NCBI RefSeq assembly: GCF_019351405.1 | Contig: NZ_JAHWZX010000011.1 | Location: forward strand, 57,759-121,758 | DNA from: Stakelama flava | GTDB taxonomy: Bacteria > Pseudomonadota > Alphaproteobacteria > Sphingomonadales > Sphingomonadaceae | Direction: 5' to 3' | Length of the DNA stretch: 64,000 nucleotides | Shown: positions 35,911-44,897 of the stretch, one piece after another | Position numbering within the stretch: the stretch's first letter is position 1 | How the letters are laid out: every line of letters begins with the position of its first letter | The notes under the pieces: model-generated | What the model saw: the letters and a program-made list of their open reading frames with translations, nothing else | The model's database searches: none | What the model was told of the DNA's origin: nothing | Made by a program: the position numbers and the translations under genes

Positions 35911-36834
35911 TCAGATTGCCTCGCGCGCCAGCTTGCCCGGCTGTGTCGCCCGGCACTGCTCAACCATCCGCGTAACCGCTTCACGGCGTTCGCCGGTCAG
36001 GGGCATGCGCGGCATGCGCACGCGCTCGCTGCCGCGGCCCATGATCGTTTCGGCCAGTTTGATCGACTGAACCAGATCATGCTCCGCATCGAGATGCAGC
36101 AGCGGCATGAACCAGCGATAGATTCTGCGAGCTTCTTCCCAGTCGCCAGCATCGGCGGCGGCGACCAGACGGACCGATTCCTGCGGAAACGCGCTGGTAA
36201 GCCCCGACACCCATCCGCTGGCCCCCAGCATCAGTCCTTCCAATGCGATGTCGTCAAGCCCCGCCATCACGGTATAACGGTCGCCGAAACGGTTGATCAC
36301 ATCGGTGAAGCGGCGCGGGTCGGGGGCGCTTTCCTTGATCGCGACGATGTTTTCGACATCTTCGAGCGCGGCCAAGGTGTCGAAATCGATATCGACCCGA
36401 TATGCGGGCGGATTGTTGTAGAGCATGATCGGAAGCGAGGTCGCCTGCGCCACTGCACGGAAATGCGCCTGCAATTCTTCCGGTTTTGGGACGTAAACCA
36501 TGGCGGGCAGCACCATCAGCGCATCCACGCCGATCTTTTCGGCATCACGGGCATAGGCGATGGCAGCTTCGGTGGTGAATTCCGATACCCCGGCGACCAG
36601 TGGCGCGCGGTCTTTCAGCGCCTCCACCGATCCGGAAAGCACTCGCCTTTTTTCCTCGGGTTTAAGGGAATTATTCTCGCCGCAGGTGCCGAGCAGGATC
36701 AGGCCATCCACACCGTCATCGATCAACGCGCTTTGCATGCGCTGCGTAGCGTCAAGATCGATGCTGTCGTCGGCAGCGAATTGCGTTGTCGCGGCGGGAT
36801 AAACCCCTTTCCACAAGGTTTTGGGTGCATTCAT
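35911..36834 (-). CDS. DapA-family lyase, probable delta-1-pyrroline-4-hydroxy-2-carboxylate deaminase
   Basis: 307 residues of DHDPS/NAL (TIM-barrel) type. It has GLILLGTCGENNSLKPEEK, the Tyr in IMLYNNPPAY and the Schiff-base Lys in NIVAIKESAPDPRR. The Hyp-pathway deaminase converts the imine made by D-Hyp dehydrogenase to alpha-ketoglutarate semialdehyde plus ammonia. The CGENNSL loop and the C-terminal DLVQSIKLAE match that branch better than dihydrodipicolinate synthase, and the epimerase and dehydrogenase of the pathway lie 7-8 kb away under the same operator. GGAGAC precedes the ATG; a palindrome lies 27 bases upstream. Alternatives are keto-acid aldolases of the same family. Confidence 0.8.
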   Translation of the reverse strand: MNAPKTLWKGVYPAATTQFAADDSIDLDATQRMQSALIDDGVDGLILLGTCGENNSLKPEEKRRVLSGSVEALKDRAPLVAGVSEFTTEAAIAYARDAEKIGVDALMVLPAMVYVPKPEELQAHFRAVAQATSLPIMLYNNPPAYRVDIDFDTLAALEDVENIVAIKESAPDPRRFTDVINRFGDRYTVMAGLDDIALEGLMLGASGWVSGLTSAFPQESVRLVAAADAGDWEEARRIYRWFMPLLHLDAEHDLVQSIKLAETIMGRGSERVRMPRMPLTGERREAVTRMVEQCRATQPGKLAREAI

Positions 36835-36860
36835 TGCGGTAACGTCTCCATCTTATAAAA

Positions 36861-36875
36861 TTCGTATACGATATA
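36861..36875. promoter_or_regulatory. GntR-type operator upstream of the deaminase-permease operon
   Basis: TTCGTATACGATATA, with the near-perfect core TCGTATACGA. Confidence 0.65.
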
Positions 36876-36923
36876 AGATCGGGTTGAACAATGACTTTGT
36901 GCGCCGGAAAGGCGTTGGTGAGA

Positions 36924-39698
36924 TTATGTTTCGGCGCGATGGAGCACGATCCTGGTCTCGGTGCTCGACAGCGGGATCGAAAAGGCGCCACGCACTTTTT
37001 CGTATCCTGCCAGGCTATAGCCGGGGCCGTCGGCGGTCCGTTCAATCCGCAGAAAAGCCGTGTCCGTATTCGCTGTCGCCGGTGCGAGCATGATGCTTAC
37101 GGTGCCTTTGGCGGGATCGAATTCGATCGCGTCGAACTTACCGGCATCCAGCGTCAGCCAGAGCGCGGCGGGCGCGATAAAGAAGCGTGATCGCGCGCTG
37201 TCCTTCGGGACGACGCGGATACGCCCTCCGCTTTGTTTCAGATTGCCGCCGAACGCGATCCAGCCGAATTGCGGGTCGTTCACCATATAGGTTGCGCTGG
37301 CATAGGCATGGCCAAAAAATCCCATGCCGTAGTCGCCGGTATACGGGTCCCAGCGCATCCTGTCCGGCCAGCTGTGGAAAGCGGCCGAACCGAACCCTTT
37401 CTGATCGATATTGGTGATGCCGCCCATTAACCCGCCATAGGCGACGCGCAGAAGATAGAGGTCTTCGGGATTACGGCGATACGCCTGAAAAAGCGGGATT
37501 GCGTTGTTGGTTGATCCGTAATGATGAATTTGCCGTTCGATACGCGCATATTTGCCGCCATACAGAAAATCCCAATAGCGTCGCGCATTGCCGTTATAGC
37601 CCCAGCTTGGGATCGTCGGATCATATCCCAGGATCACCTCGCGCGTTTCATCGGCAAGATGCTGGTGGTTGAAAAAGCGCATCCATGCATAGACTTCGGG
37701 TTGGCCGGTCGAATCCCACGCCATTTCACTGCCGAAAGGATAGCGAAGCGTGGCCCAGTGATCGGCGCGCGTCTTCATCAGCTTTTGCAGATCGGCAGCC
37801 TTTCGGCGCATCCCTTCGCGGGAAAGGTCTTTTAGAATTTCAAGGAAGACTTCCCCTTCCATTTGCCCGAATTGCGCATAATGCGGCGCTTCGCGCATCA
37901 TCGCGACGATGGTTTGATAGGCGTGGTCGAGATACCAGTTCGCCGGATGCGCCTTCACCAATCCCTGATGGTCGCGCGCGAGCCGGTACAGCACCCAATG
38001 GCCGATCGCGACGTGTGGATAGTTGAACGACCGGCCAAGATCATCCGCCTGTTCTTTCGACCAGGCGGTCCAGCCCGTCCAGTCGGTGCCGGGTGCGTAA
38101 TAGCCGGGAAAGGCTTTCGGGTCGTAATAGAAAAGGCTTTTCTTCACCCCGCCCGCATAGGGGCCGTCCGCCACCTGAAGCTTGCCGAGTACCGTTTCGT
38201 CGACCAGCGTTTCCAGCTTCGCGACTTCTTCGGGCACGGGATTGTCGAGTTGCTTCATCATCGCCGCGACCCAGCTTCCCGCGCCGCCTTCATCACTCAT
38301 CCCGGCGATCCATACCCGTTCTTCCTGAGTGAGTATTTTGCCGCTTTCATCATCGTAGCTCAGGATGGCGGGCGCGCGGTGAAACGGATCGTTCGCATCG
38401 TCGAACCATTGCCGGGTGGTGGTGAAACGGCCAAGGTCCGCCACGGTCTGACCCAGCGGCTTGGTGAGGTAATAGCTGACCGTCTGGGCGCTGCCATCGG
38501 CATAGCGTATCGTCAGCCGCGCCCGGCCGAACCCGTGCCCCGTCACGGCAAAGCGCCGCCATTGCCCGCGTGGCGCTTGCTCCGCAACGGTAAGCGAGTG
38601 GTCGGGAAAGCTGGAAAAACCCGTTATCCTTTGCGGCGCTTTCACGAATAGCGAAGCGTCCATGTCGGCTGGCACGACATAGCCGGGAATGCCGACTGCG
38701 ACCGGACGGCCATGCGCGGCCAGCGTATCTTCGATCCCGCGAATATCTGGCGATTGTACCAGCCGCACCCCGAAACTTCGTTCGCCGCCGGGCGGCAGGA
38801 TGATGCTGGTCGGCGCATTCCACTGACGACCGGCCTGTTTCCATTCGCGTTCGGCAAAGCCCTTGCTCGCCACCGTCCAGTCGTAAAAGCCCTCCGCAGT
38901 CTGGCTGCGCGGCGTGCGTTCGGTGAAGATATTGGCATCGCCACCGGCTTCGTCCGGGTTACGCAACGGGCGATACGCTTCCAGCGGGGTGCCCTTTTCG
39001 GGCAGGACCAGAAGCGCGGGGCCTTTGCCGTTCAGGCGCGTAACCTGAAGATATCCGGCATCACGGCCGATATACGGATCGGTGAAACTGGCCTTTGCAT
39101 GTGCCGTTCCCAGCGATCGATCGGTGATGATATTATCAAATACCATCGGCATACCCAGACCGCCGATCTCGATTGCACGATCGGTGGGATTGGTGAGGGT
39201 GAAGCGCAAGATCAGGCCGTCATCGCCGGCGATCCACGCGCGGCGAAGATCGAGCGGAAAGCCGCTCCCCATCGTCGCGGTGATGTCAGCGGCGGCGATC
39301 GTGTTACCATGCACGGCAAGCGGTGTGATTGGCGAGCGGTGATGCGCCGAGGCGAAGTCGCGCCAGCCCTCACCGGCAAAGCGCAGGCGGAGGTTGATGT
39401 CGCCCAGATGATTATAGCCGTCGCCGGCCCGTTCGGCTTCGCGGTCGGCCGGCACGAAACTTAAGTCAGGCGCCGATTTTGGAGAAAGACGCGCGAGCGT
39501 CTGCGTATCCCGGCGCAGCGATATGTCGAACATTGCCAGGCGAAAGACGGACTGTGCGACGGGCGTTGGAACGGCATTGAGTACGATTTGCGCAAAAGCC
39601 GAATGCTGCGCCGATCCGGCAAGCGTCGTCGCGATGAGCAAAGCGGCGATAGCCGTCGGATAGGCGGGTTTGATACTGTCCTCCTCTTCGCCGAGCAC
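36924..39698 (-). CDS. Large exported protein, candidate glycosidase (resembles DUF5695)
   Basis: About 915-925 residues, function unknown. The N-terminal half looks like beta-sandwich (DINLRLRFAGEGWRDF, LRRAWIAGDDGLILRFTLTNPTDRAIEIGG). The C-terminal half is helical and Trp/Tyr/His-rich (FNYPHVAIGHWVLYRLARDH, SEMAWDSTGQPEVYAWMRFF, GYNGNARRYWDFLYGG), like an (alpha/alpha)6-barrel glycoside hydrolase. The start is odd. GAGGAG sits 6 bases before an ATC codon (39674) that would give an ideal signal peptide (IKPAYPTAIAALLIATTLAG, then SAQHSAFA). The nearest standard start is GTG at 39698 without a ribosome site, used here for the end coordinate. Divergent from the GH127 gene with two GTATAC-type sites between. 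I infer a sugar-releasing enzyme on hydroxyproline glycans. Confidence 0.7.
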   Translation of the reverse strand: MLGEEEDSIKPAYPTAIAALLIATTLAGSAQHSAFAQIVLNAVPTPVAQSVFRLAMFDISLRRDTQTLARLSPKSAPDLSFVPADREAERAGDGYNHLGDINLRLRFAGEGWRDFASAHHRSPITPLAVHGNTIAAADITATMGSGFPLDLRRAWIAGDDGLILRFTLTNPTDRAIEIGGLGMPMVFDNIITDRSLGTAHAKASFTDPYIGRDAGYLQVTRLNGKGPALLVLPEKGTPLEAYRPLRNPDEAGGDANIFTERTPRSQTAEGFYDWTVASKGFAEREWKQAGRQWNAPTSIILPPGGERSFGVRLVQSPDIRGIEDTLAAHGRPVAVGIPGYVVPADMDASLFVKAPQRITGFSSFPDHSLTVAEQAPRGQWRRFAVTGHGFGRARLTIRYADGSAQTVSYYLTKPLGQTVADLGRFTTTRQWFDDANDPFHRAPAILSYDDESGKILTQEERVWIAGMSDEGGAGSWVAAMMKQLDNPVPEEVAKLETLVDETVLGKLQVADGPYAGGVKKSLFYYDPKAFPGYYAPGTDWTGWTAWSKEQADDLGRSFNYPHVAIGHWVLYRLARDHQGLVKAHPANWYLDHAYQTIVAMMREAPHYAQFGQMEGEVFLEILKDLSREGMRRKAADLQKLMKTRADHWATLRYPFGSEMAWDSTGQPEVYAWMRFFNHQHLADETREVILGYDPTIPSWGYNGNARRYWDFLYGGKYARIERQIHHYGSTNNAIPLFQAYRRNPEDLYLLRVAYGGLMGGITNIDQKGFGSAAFHSWPDRMRWDPYTGDYGMGFFGHAYASATYMVNDPQFGWIAFGGNLKQSGGRIRVVPKDSARSRFFIAPAALWLTLDAGKFDAIEFDPAKGTVSIMLAPATANTDTAFLRIERTADGPGYSLAGYEKVRGAFSIPLSSTETRIVLHRAET

Positions 39699-39768
39699 GC
39701 CGGTCTGTCTGGATCGCACGCCGATCGCGTGCACGATAATGCGCAGGAAACAGTGCAGTCAAACATAT

Positions 39769-39778
39769 TATACCATAT
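39769..39778. promoter_or_regulatory. GntR-type operator in the GH127 divergent promoter (distal)
   Basis: TATACCATAT, followed by ACG, between the divergent starts at 39698 and 39869; nearest to the minus-strand gene. Confidence 0.5.
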
Positions 39779-39833
39779 ACGAACTACTGGCGTTATTAGG
39801 CTGTCACCGATTGACCCTCATACTGACATCTAT

Positions 39834-39847
39834 ATCGTATACGGTAT
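39834..39847. promoter_or_regulatory. GntR-type operator upstream of GH127
   Basis: ATCGTATACGGTAT, 21 bases before the GH127 ATG; one mismatch from the perfect palindrome at 44715. Confidence 0.6.
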
Positions 39848-39868
39848 CTCAATTTTCAGGAGGGCGAC

Positions 39869-42241
39869 ATGACAACCCGCAGGATGCTTCTCATCGGTGC
39901 CGCCGCCAGCGCATTTGCCGCGCGCAGTGGGATTACCCTTGCGCAAACGTCCGCCTCTCGCCTTCCCAAAGGGGCGAAGCCGCTGCCGCTTTCCGACATT
40001 CGCCTGCTACCTTCGGATTATGCAAGTGCGGTTGAGATCAATCGTGGATATCTGATGCGGCTAAGCCCCGACCGGCTGCTGCATAATTTCCGCCTCTATG
40101 CGGGACTTGAGCCAAAGGGCGAGATTTACGGCGGCTGGGAAAGCGACACGATCGCGGGCCATACGCTGGGCCATTATCTTTCCGCGCTCGCGCTGACCCA
40201 TGCGCAGACCGGCGATGAAGAAGCGTGCGAGCGTGCAAATTACATTGTCGACGAACTCGCACTTGCGCAGGAAAAACGCGGCACCGGATATGTCGGCGCG
40301 CTTCAGCGCAAGCGCAAGGATGGCAGCGTGGTCGATGGCGAAGAGATTTTCCCCGAGATCATGGGCGGCGATATTCGTTCGGGCGGGTTCGATCTGAACG
40401 GCGCCTGGTCGCCGCTCTATACCGTTCACAAGCTCTTCGCCGGGCTTTTGGACGTGCAGGCATTGTGCGGCAATGACAAGGCGATGAAGGTCGCCATCGC
40501 ACTGGGCGGCTATTTCGAACGGGTGTTTGCCGCGCTTGACGAAGCGCAGATGCAGGAGGTGCTGGCCTGCGAATATGGCGGGCTGAACGAAAGCTTTGCC
40601 GAAATATACGCACGTACCGGTGACATGCGCTGGCTGCGTATCGCCGAGCGGATTTACGATAACAAGATTCTCGATCCGCTGGCCGAGCGCAAGGATGAAC
40701 TGGCTAATCTGCACGCCAATACGCAGGTGCCCAAACTGATCGGACTGGCCCGGCTGCACGAACTGACGGGCAAGGAGGCGCAGCGTGTCGCGCCGAGCTT
40801 TTTCTGGGAAACCGTCACCGGCCATCACAGCTATGTCATCGGCGGCAACGCCGACCGCGAGTATTTCTCCGCCCCCGACACCATCGCGCAGCATATCACC
40901 GAACAGACATGCGAGCATTGCAACACTTACAATATGCTAAAGCTGACCGGACATCTCTTCGGGTGGAATCCGGACGGGGCATTGTTCGACTATTATGAGC
41001 GCGCGCATCTCAACCATGTTCTGGCCGCGCAGCATCCCCGGACCGCAGGGTTCACCTATATGACACCGCTGATGACCGGAACGGCGCGCGAATATTCCAA
41101 GCCGGGGGAGGATGCCTTCTGGTGCTGCGTCGGGACGGGCATGGAAAGCCATTCGAAACATGGCGAAGCGATTTTCTGGGAAGGCGAGAGGATGCTGTTC
41201 GTCAACCTTTTCATTCCATGCGAAGCGCGCTGGAAGACGCGCGGAGCCGAAATGACGCTCGACACCAGTTATCCGTTCGGGCCCGAAACGCGGCTGACCT
41301 TCGACCGGCTGGCAAAGCCGGGACACTTTCCGGTGGCGGTCCGGATTCCCGGCTGGGCCGGAGCCGCGGCAACGATTTCGGTCAATGGAAAACCGGTTCC
41401 TGTGGCGATGGAGCGCGGCTATGCGATCATTGAGCGCAACTGGAAGGAAGGCGACAGCATCGCGCTGGTCACACCGCTGGAGTTGCGGATCGAGCCCACT
41501 GCCGGCGCCGCGAATACCGTCGCTGTCGTACACGGGCCGATGGTGCTCGCCGCCGATCTGGGACCGGTCGAGGACGAGTTCGAAACGGTGGACCCGGCGA
41601 TGGTCGGGACCGATCTGCTGGCGGCATTCACCCCGCTTGCCGGCGATCGCGGGATTTACGAGGCAAAGGGCGTTATCCGTCCCGGCGACTTACAGTTCGT
41701 GCCGTTCTACAGCCAGTATAACCGCCGAAGCGCGGTTTATTTCCGGCGCTTCACCGAACCGCAATGGAAAGCCCAGCAAGCGGCGTTTCGTGCCGAGCAG
41801 GCGCGTGCCAAGGACATCGCGGTGCGATCAGTCGATGTCATGCATCTTGGCGAGATGCAGCCCGAGCGCGACCATGATCTGGTATCGGAAATCTCTTATC
41901 CGGTTACCTATCGCGGTCGTAACGGACGCGATGCGCGGTCTGGCGGGTTTTTCGAATTCGATATGAAGGTAAAGCCCGGCCCGCTGATCCTGCAGGCAAG
42001 CTATTGGGGCGGCGAGCGCAGTCGTGACTTCGACGTCCTTGTCGACGACGTGAAGATTGCAACCCAACATCTTGAACAGGACAAACCGGGCGCGTTCATC
42101 GATATCGAATATCGCCTGCCGCAAGCGCTGACGAAGGACAAGCAGCAGGTCCGGGTGAAGTTTCGACCGCATGACGGTAGCACCGCAGGGCCGGTTTTCG
42201 GTGTCCGTGTTTTCACCGCGAAACCGGGAACGGCGGCCTGA
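39869..42241 (+). CDS. Exported GH127-type beta-L-arabinofuranosidase (DUF1680)
   Basis: 790 residues; AGGAGGG precedes the ATG and the signal is twin-arginine-like (MTTRRMLLIGAAASAFAA). The (alpha/alpha)6 barrel shows GGWESDTIAGHTLGHYLSAL, CEYGGLNESFAEIY and HANTQVPKLIGLARLHELTG. The zinc/cysteine site of HypBA1 is present with matching spacing: Glu349 and Cys351 in CEHCNTYNM, and Cys419-Cys420 in FWCCVGTGMESHSKHGE, one of which is the catalytic nucleophile in that family. HypBA1 removes beta-L-arabinofuranose from hydroxyproline-linked arabino-oligosaccharides of extensin. GH146 shares the fold and is the main alternative. Next to hydroxyproline catabolism, the GH127 reading is strongly supported. 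Confidence 0.88.
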   Translation: MTTRRMLLIGAAASAFAARSGITLAQTSASRLPKGAKPLPLSDIRLLPSDYASAVEINRGYLMRLSPDRLLHNFRLYAGLEPKGEIYGGWESDTIAGHTLGHYLSALALTHAQTGDEEACERANYIVDELALAQEKRGTGYVGALQRKRKDGSVVDGEEIFPEIMGGDIRSGGFDLNGAWSPLYTVHKLFAGLLDVQALCGNDKAMKVAIALGGYFERVFAALDEAQMQEVLACEYGGLNESFAEIYARTGDMRWLRIAERIYDNKILDPLAERKDELANLHANTQVPKLIGLARLHELTGKEAQRVAPSFFWETVTGHHSYVIGGNADREYFSAPDTIAQHITEQTCEHCNTYNMLKLTGHLFGWNPDGALFDYYERAHLNHVLAAQHPRTAGFTYMTPLMTGTAREYSKPGEDAFWCCVGTGMESHSKHGEAIFWEGERMLFVNLFIPCEARWKTRGAEMTLDTSYPFGPETRLTFDRLAKPGHFPVAVRIPGWAGAAATISVNGKPVPVAMERGYAIIERNWKEGDSIALVTPLELRIEPTAGAANTVAVVHGPMVLAADLGPVEDEFETVDPAMVGTDLLAAFTPLAGDRGIYEAKGVIRPGDLQFVPFYSQYNRRSAVYFRRFTEPQWKAQQAAFRAEQARAKDIAVRSVDVMHLGEMQPERDHDLVSEISYPVTYRGRNGRDARSGGFFEFDMKVKPGPLILQASYWGGERSRDFDVLVDDVKIATQHLEQDKPGAFIDIEYRLPQALTKDKQQVRVKFRPHDGSTAGPVFGVRVFTAKPGTAA

Positions 42242-42266
42242 TTGCCGCCGCCCGGTTCCGAATGGC

Positions 42267-43454
42267 TCACGCAAAGGGCTGATCGATCGATGTTTGCGGG
42301 CGGGTGAACCATGCCGCGCCGGTTTCGGTCACATGGAAATGATCTTCAAGCCGGATACCGAACCGATCGGGCACGACCAGCATCGGTTCGTTCGAAAAAC
42401 ACATGCCCGGTGTCAGCACTGTTTTATCGCCGCGAACCAGATAGGCGGGTTCGTGAATCGAAAGGCCGATGCCATGGCCGGTGCGGTGCGGCAGGCCGGG
42501 CAGGCGATAACCCGGACCCAGTCCGGCCTTTTCGATCACGCCACGCGCCGCTGCATCGATATCCTCGCAGATGCGGCCGGGAAGCACCGCATCGAACGCC
42601 GCCTGTTGGGCGGCTGCCTCGATCGTCCAGATTTCGCGTTCTGCCTCGCCCACCTCGCCAAAGGCATAGGTTCGGGTGATGTCCGAATGATATCCCTCTA
42701 CCAGACAGCCGGTATCGACCAGCACAAGCTGGCCGTCTTCGAGCGCGCGGTCGCCGGGAAGCCCGTGGGGATAGGCGGTGGCCCGCCCGAACTGGACGAT
42801 GCAGAAGCTGGACCCCACCGCCCCCAGCGCGCGATGCGCAGCGTCGATGAAGCGCACCACCTCACTTGCCATAATTCCGGGACGCAGGATGCGAGCAGTA
42901 CGTCGATGCACTTCCAGCGTCATCGCCTTGGCCTGAGTCAGAAGCGCCAGTTCGGCGGGGGATTTGATCATCCGGCAACGATCGATTGGCGGTCCGCCGT
43001 CGATCAGGGTGCAGGAAACCGCCGCGCGCAATCGTTCCGCCCATTGAAAGGGAAACAGCGGATCGACCGCAAGCGTCTGGCATGCACCTGAACCAGCCGC
43101 GTCGGCGATACACGCGATGGGGTCTTCATCCTCTTCCCAAAGGCGCATGTCCACATCGATGGCGAGGTCCGCTTCAAGCGTTCCCAGTTCGAAAGCGGGG
43201 CAGATCATCGTCGGTGTGCCAGTGACTGGCACCAGCATCGCGACGAGCCGTTCGCTCGGTTGCCAGGGGACGCCCGTGAAATAACGCAGGTTGGGGCCGA
43301 CATTCACCAGCACCGCATCGGCGCCTGCTTCGCCAGCCAGCGCGCGAAGCTGGTTCAGCCTCGTATCGCGTTCCCCGCGTGTGATTGCGGGTGCCGGGTC
43401 GGGCCAGCGGCTCAGGTCGGAAAGTTCTGCTTCGGGCGTTGATCCACCGATCAT
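42267..43454 (-). CDS. M24 metallopeptidase, Xaa-Pro dipeptidase-like
   Basis: 395 residues, no signal peptide, so cytoplasmic. An N-terminal creatinase-type domain (NVGPNLRYFTGVPWQPSERL) is followed by the pita-bread domain. The five metal ligands can be placed: Asp in LVDTGCLVEGYHSD and its second Asp, His in RTGHGIGLSIHEPAY, Glu in CFSNEPMLVVPD and Glu in IRLEDHFHVTE. Prolidases split X-Pro (and X-Hyp) dipeptides, the expected last step after DPP-IV-type cleavage. It starts 11 bases after the D-amino-acid dehydrogenase ends, in one operon. AAAGGAAA precedes the ATG. Confidence 0.85.
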   Translation of the reverse strand: MIGGSTPEAELSDLSRWPDPAPAITRGERDTRLNQLRALAGEAGADAVLVNVGPNLRYFTGVPWQPSERLVAMLVPVTGTPTMICPAFELGTLEADLAIDVDMRLWEEDEDPIACIADAAGSGACQTLAVDPLFPFQWAERLRAAVSCTLIDGGPPIDRCRMIKSPAELALLTQAKAMTLEVHRRTARILRPGIMASEVVRFIDAAHRALGAVGSSFCIVQFGRATAYPHGLPGDRALEDGQLVLVDTGCLVEGYHSDITRTYAFGEVGEAEREIWTIEAAAQQAAFDAVLPGRICEDIDAAARGVIEKAGLGPGYRLPGLPHRTGHGIGLSIHEPAYLVRGDKTVLTPGMCFSNEPMLVVPDRFGIRLEDHFHVTETGAAWFTRPQTSIDQPFA

Positions 43455-43465
43455 TCGGCTTTCCT

Positions 43466-44680
43466 TTATTTTGCGAAACGGGCGATATCGAACGGCGCGA
43501 TGTCGATCGGCAACGTGGTTTGCGCAATCATCGCCGCGATGATGTCAGCGGTGGCGGGGGCAAGCGTCAGGCCGAGATGCTGGTGGCCGAACGCGTAAAA
43601 CAGGTTTGAAGCGTGGCGCGACCTGCCGATTGCGGGAAGATAGTCGGGCAGGGTAGGCCGACTGCCCATCCAGCGGCGGAAGGGAGGATGCAATGGCAGG
43701 CCGAGTTCGGCGACATGGCGTTCCAGTCTGCGCCATTTGCGTGGATCGGGGGGCATGCGGCTGTTGCCCAGTTCGACGAAGCTGGCCGCCTGTACGCAGT
43801 CGGCATAGCGCGTGACGATCATCGATCGATCCTCGAACACAACCGGCGGCAGATCGGCGGGCCAGTCTCCGGCGTGCGCGCGAATGTGATATCCCCGCTC
43901 CGCGATCAACGGGGTGCGATGGCCAGCCTGCTCCATCAAAGCACGCGATCCGATGCCGGCCGCGACCAGCACCGCGTCCGCCGAAACGCCGTTCACGACT
44001 GCACGACCGTCGCGCAATTCCAGCGTCGCCGAAAGGTCATGCACCGCAACACCGGCGTCAGCCACGGCGCGGCGAAGCAGTTCGCGAAGTTCGGTAAGGT
44101 CGCGAATCTGGCCGCTTCCGGTGAACAGTGCAGGGCGGTGCAAGGGCTTTCGCATCAGTGCGTCGATCCGGGCAGCATCCTTTGGTGACGCAGCCGTAAA
44201 TGCGGCTGTACCGATATCGGCGTTTTGCCATGTCCGATAGCCTGTTTCACCGGAAGCTTCCGTTTCCCAGACCATCAGGTGCCCCGCGTCCGAGAGAAGG
44301 TCGTGCGCATCGAGCGTATCGACAAGGCGTCGCCAGGCCGGAAAGGCAAGCGCCATCAACTCGGCGAGCGCGACGCGACCGGCGGTGAAGCGTGCCGGTG
44401 TCGAGGCCTTCACGAAATCGAGCGAGAAGGGCAGCCAGTCGCGCATCATACGCGGCGGCAGAGCAAGCGCTCCGCCGAAAATCGTCAGTCGACCGATCGC
44501 GCTCGCCAGCGATGCGCGCGAAGCCAGCGGCGCGATCTGTTCCACGGCAATATGCCCGGCATTGCCCCAGGATGGGGCCGCATCATCGACAGGCGCGAAC
44601 GCAATTACGTCATGGCCGGCACGGGCGAGCGCGAGCGTGCAGGTAAGCCCCACGATTCCGCCGCCGATCACGATTATCAT
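43466..44680 (-). CDS. FAD-dependent D-amino-acid dehydrogenase, probable cis-4-hydroxy-D-proline dehydrogenase
   Basis: 404 residues from the ATG at 44680, which puts the FAD-binding IIVIGGGIVGLTCTLALARAGHDV at the very N-terminus as in DadA; the longer frame has no support and would cross the operator at 44715. Other DAO-family features: PSWGNAGHIAVEQIAPLAS, VLVAAGIGSRALMEQAG and RRWMGSRPTLPDYLPAIGRS, then YAFGHQHLGLTLAP. In the Hyp pathway this enzyme oxidises cis-4-hydroxy-D-proline to the pyrroline for the DapA-type deaminase. It is divergent from the epimerase that makes its substrate, with a perfect operator between them. Confidence 0.85.
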   Translation of the reverse strand: MIIVIGGGIVGLTCTLALARAGHDVIAFAPVDDAAPSWGNAGHIAVEQIAPLASRASLASAIGRLTIFGGALALPPRMMRDWLPFSLDFVKASTPARFTAGRVALAELMALAFPAWRRLVDTLDAHDLLSDAGHLMVWETEASGETGYRTWQNADIGTAAFTAASPKDAARIDALMRKPLHRPALFTGSGQIRDLTELRELLRRAVADAGVAVHDLSATLELRDGRAVVNGVSADAVLVAAGIGSRALMEQAGHRTPLIAERGYHIRAHAGDWPADLPPVVFEDRSMIVTRYADCVQAASFVELGNSRMPPDPRKWRRLERHVAELGLPLHPPFRRWMGSRPTLPDYLPAIGRSRHASNLFYAFGHQHLGLTLAPATADIIAAMIAQTTLPIDIAPFDIARFAK

Positions 44681-44714
44681 CTTGGTTTCGTCCCAGTTGC
44701 GTAGGCAACCGACG

Positions 44715-44728
44715 TATCGTATACGATA
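44715..44728. promoter_or_regulatory. GntR-type operator between D-Hyp dehydrogenase and epimerase
   Basis: TATCGTATACGATA is a perfect 14-bp palindrome and the best consensus copy in the window; it is 35 bases from the dehydrogenase start. Confidence 0.7.
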
Positions 44729-44897
44729 TGAGTACGCAATCGTGGGAACGACTATCAATTATGAGTGCTAATCGCGGAGGAGGCTCTTCCGCCTCTCAAA
44801 CAGGGGCGGGAACGGCCCGCGAGATGGTTTGGCCTGGTCATATGGCACTCTGCGGCCCGCGAAGCGCCCTCCCGTCCCACACTGATTGACGGTTTTC

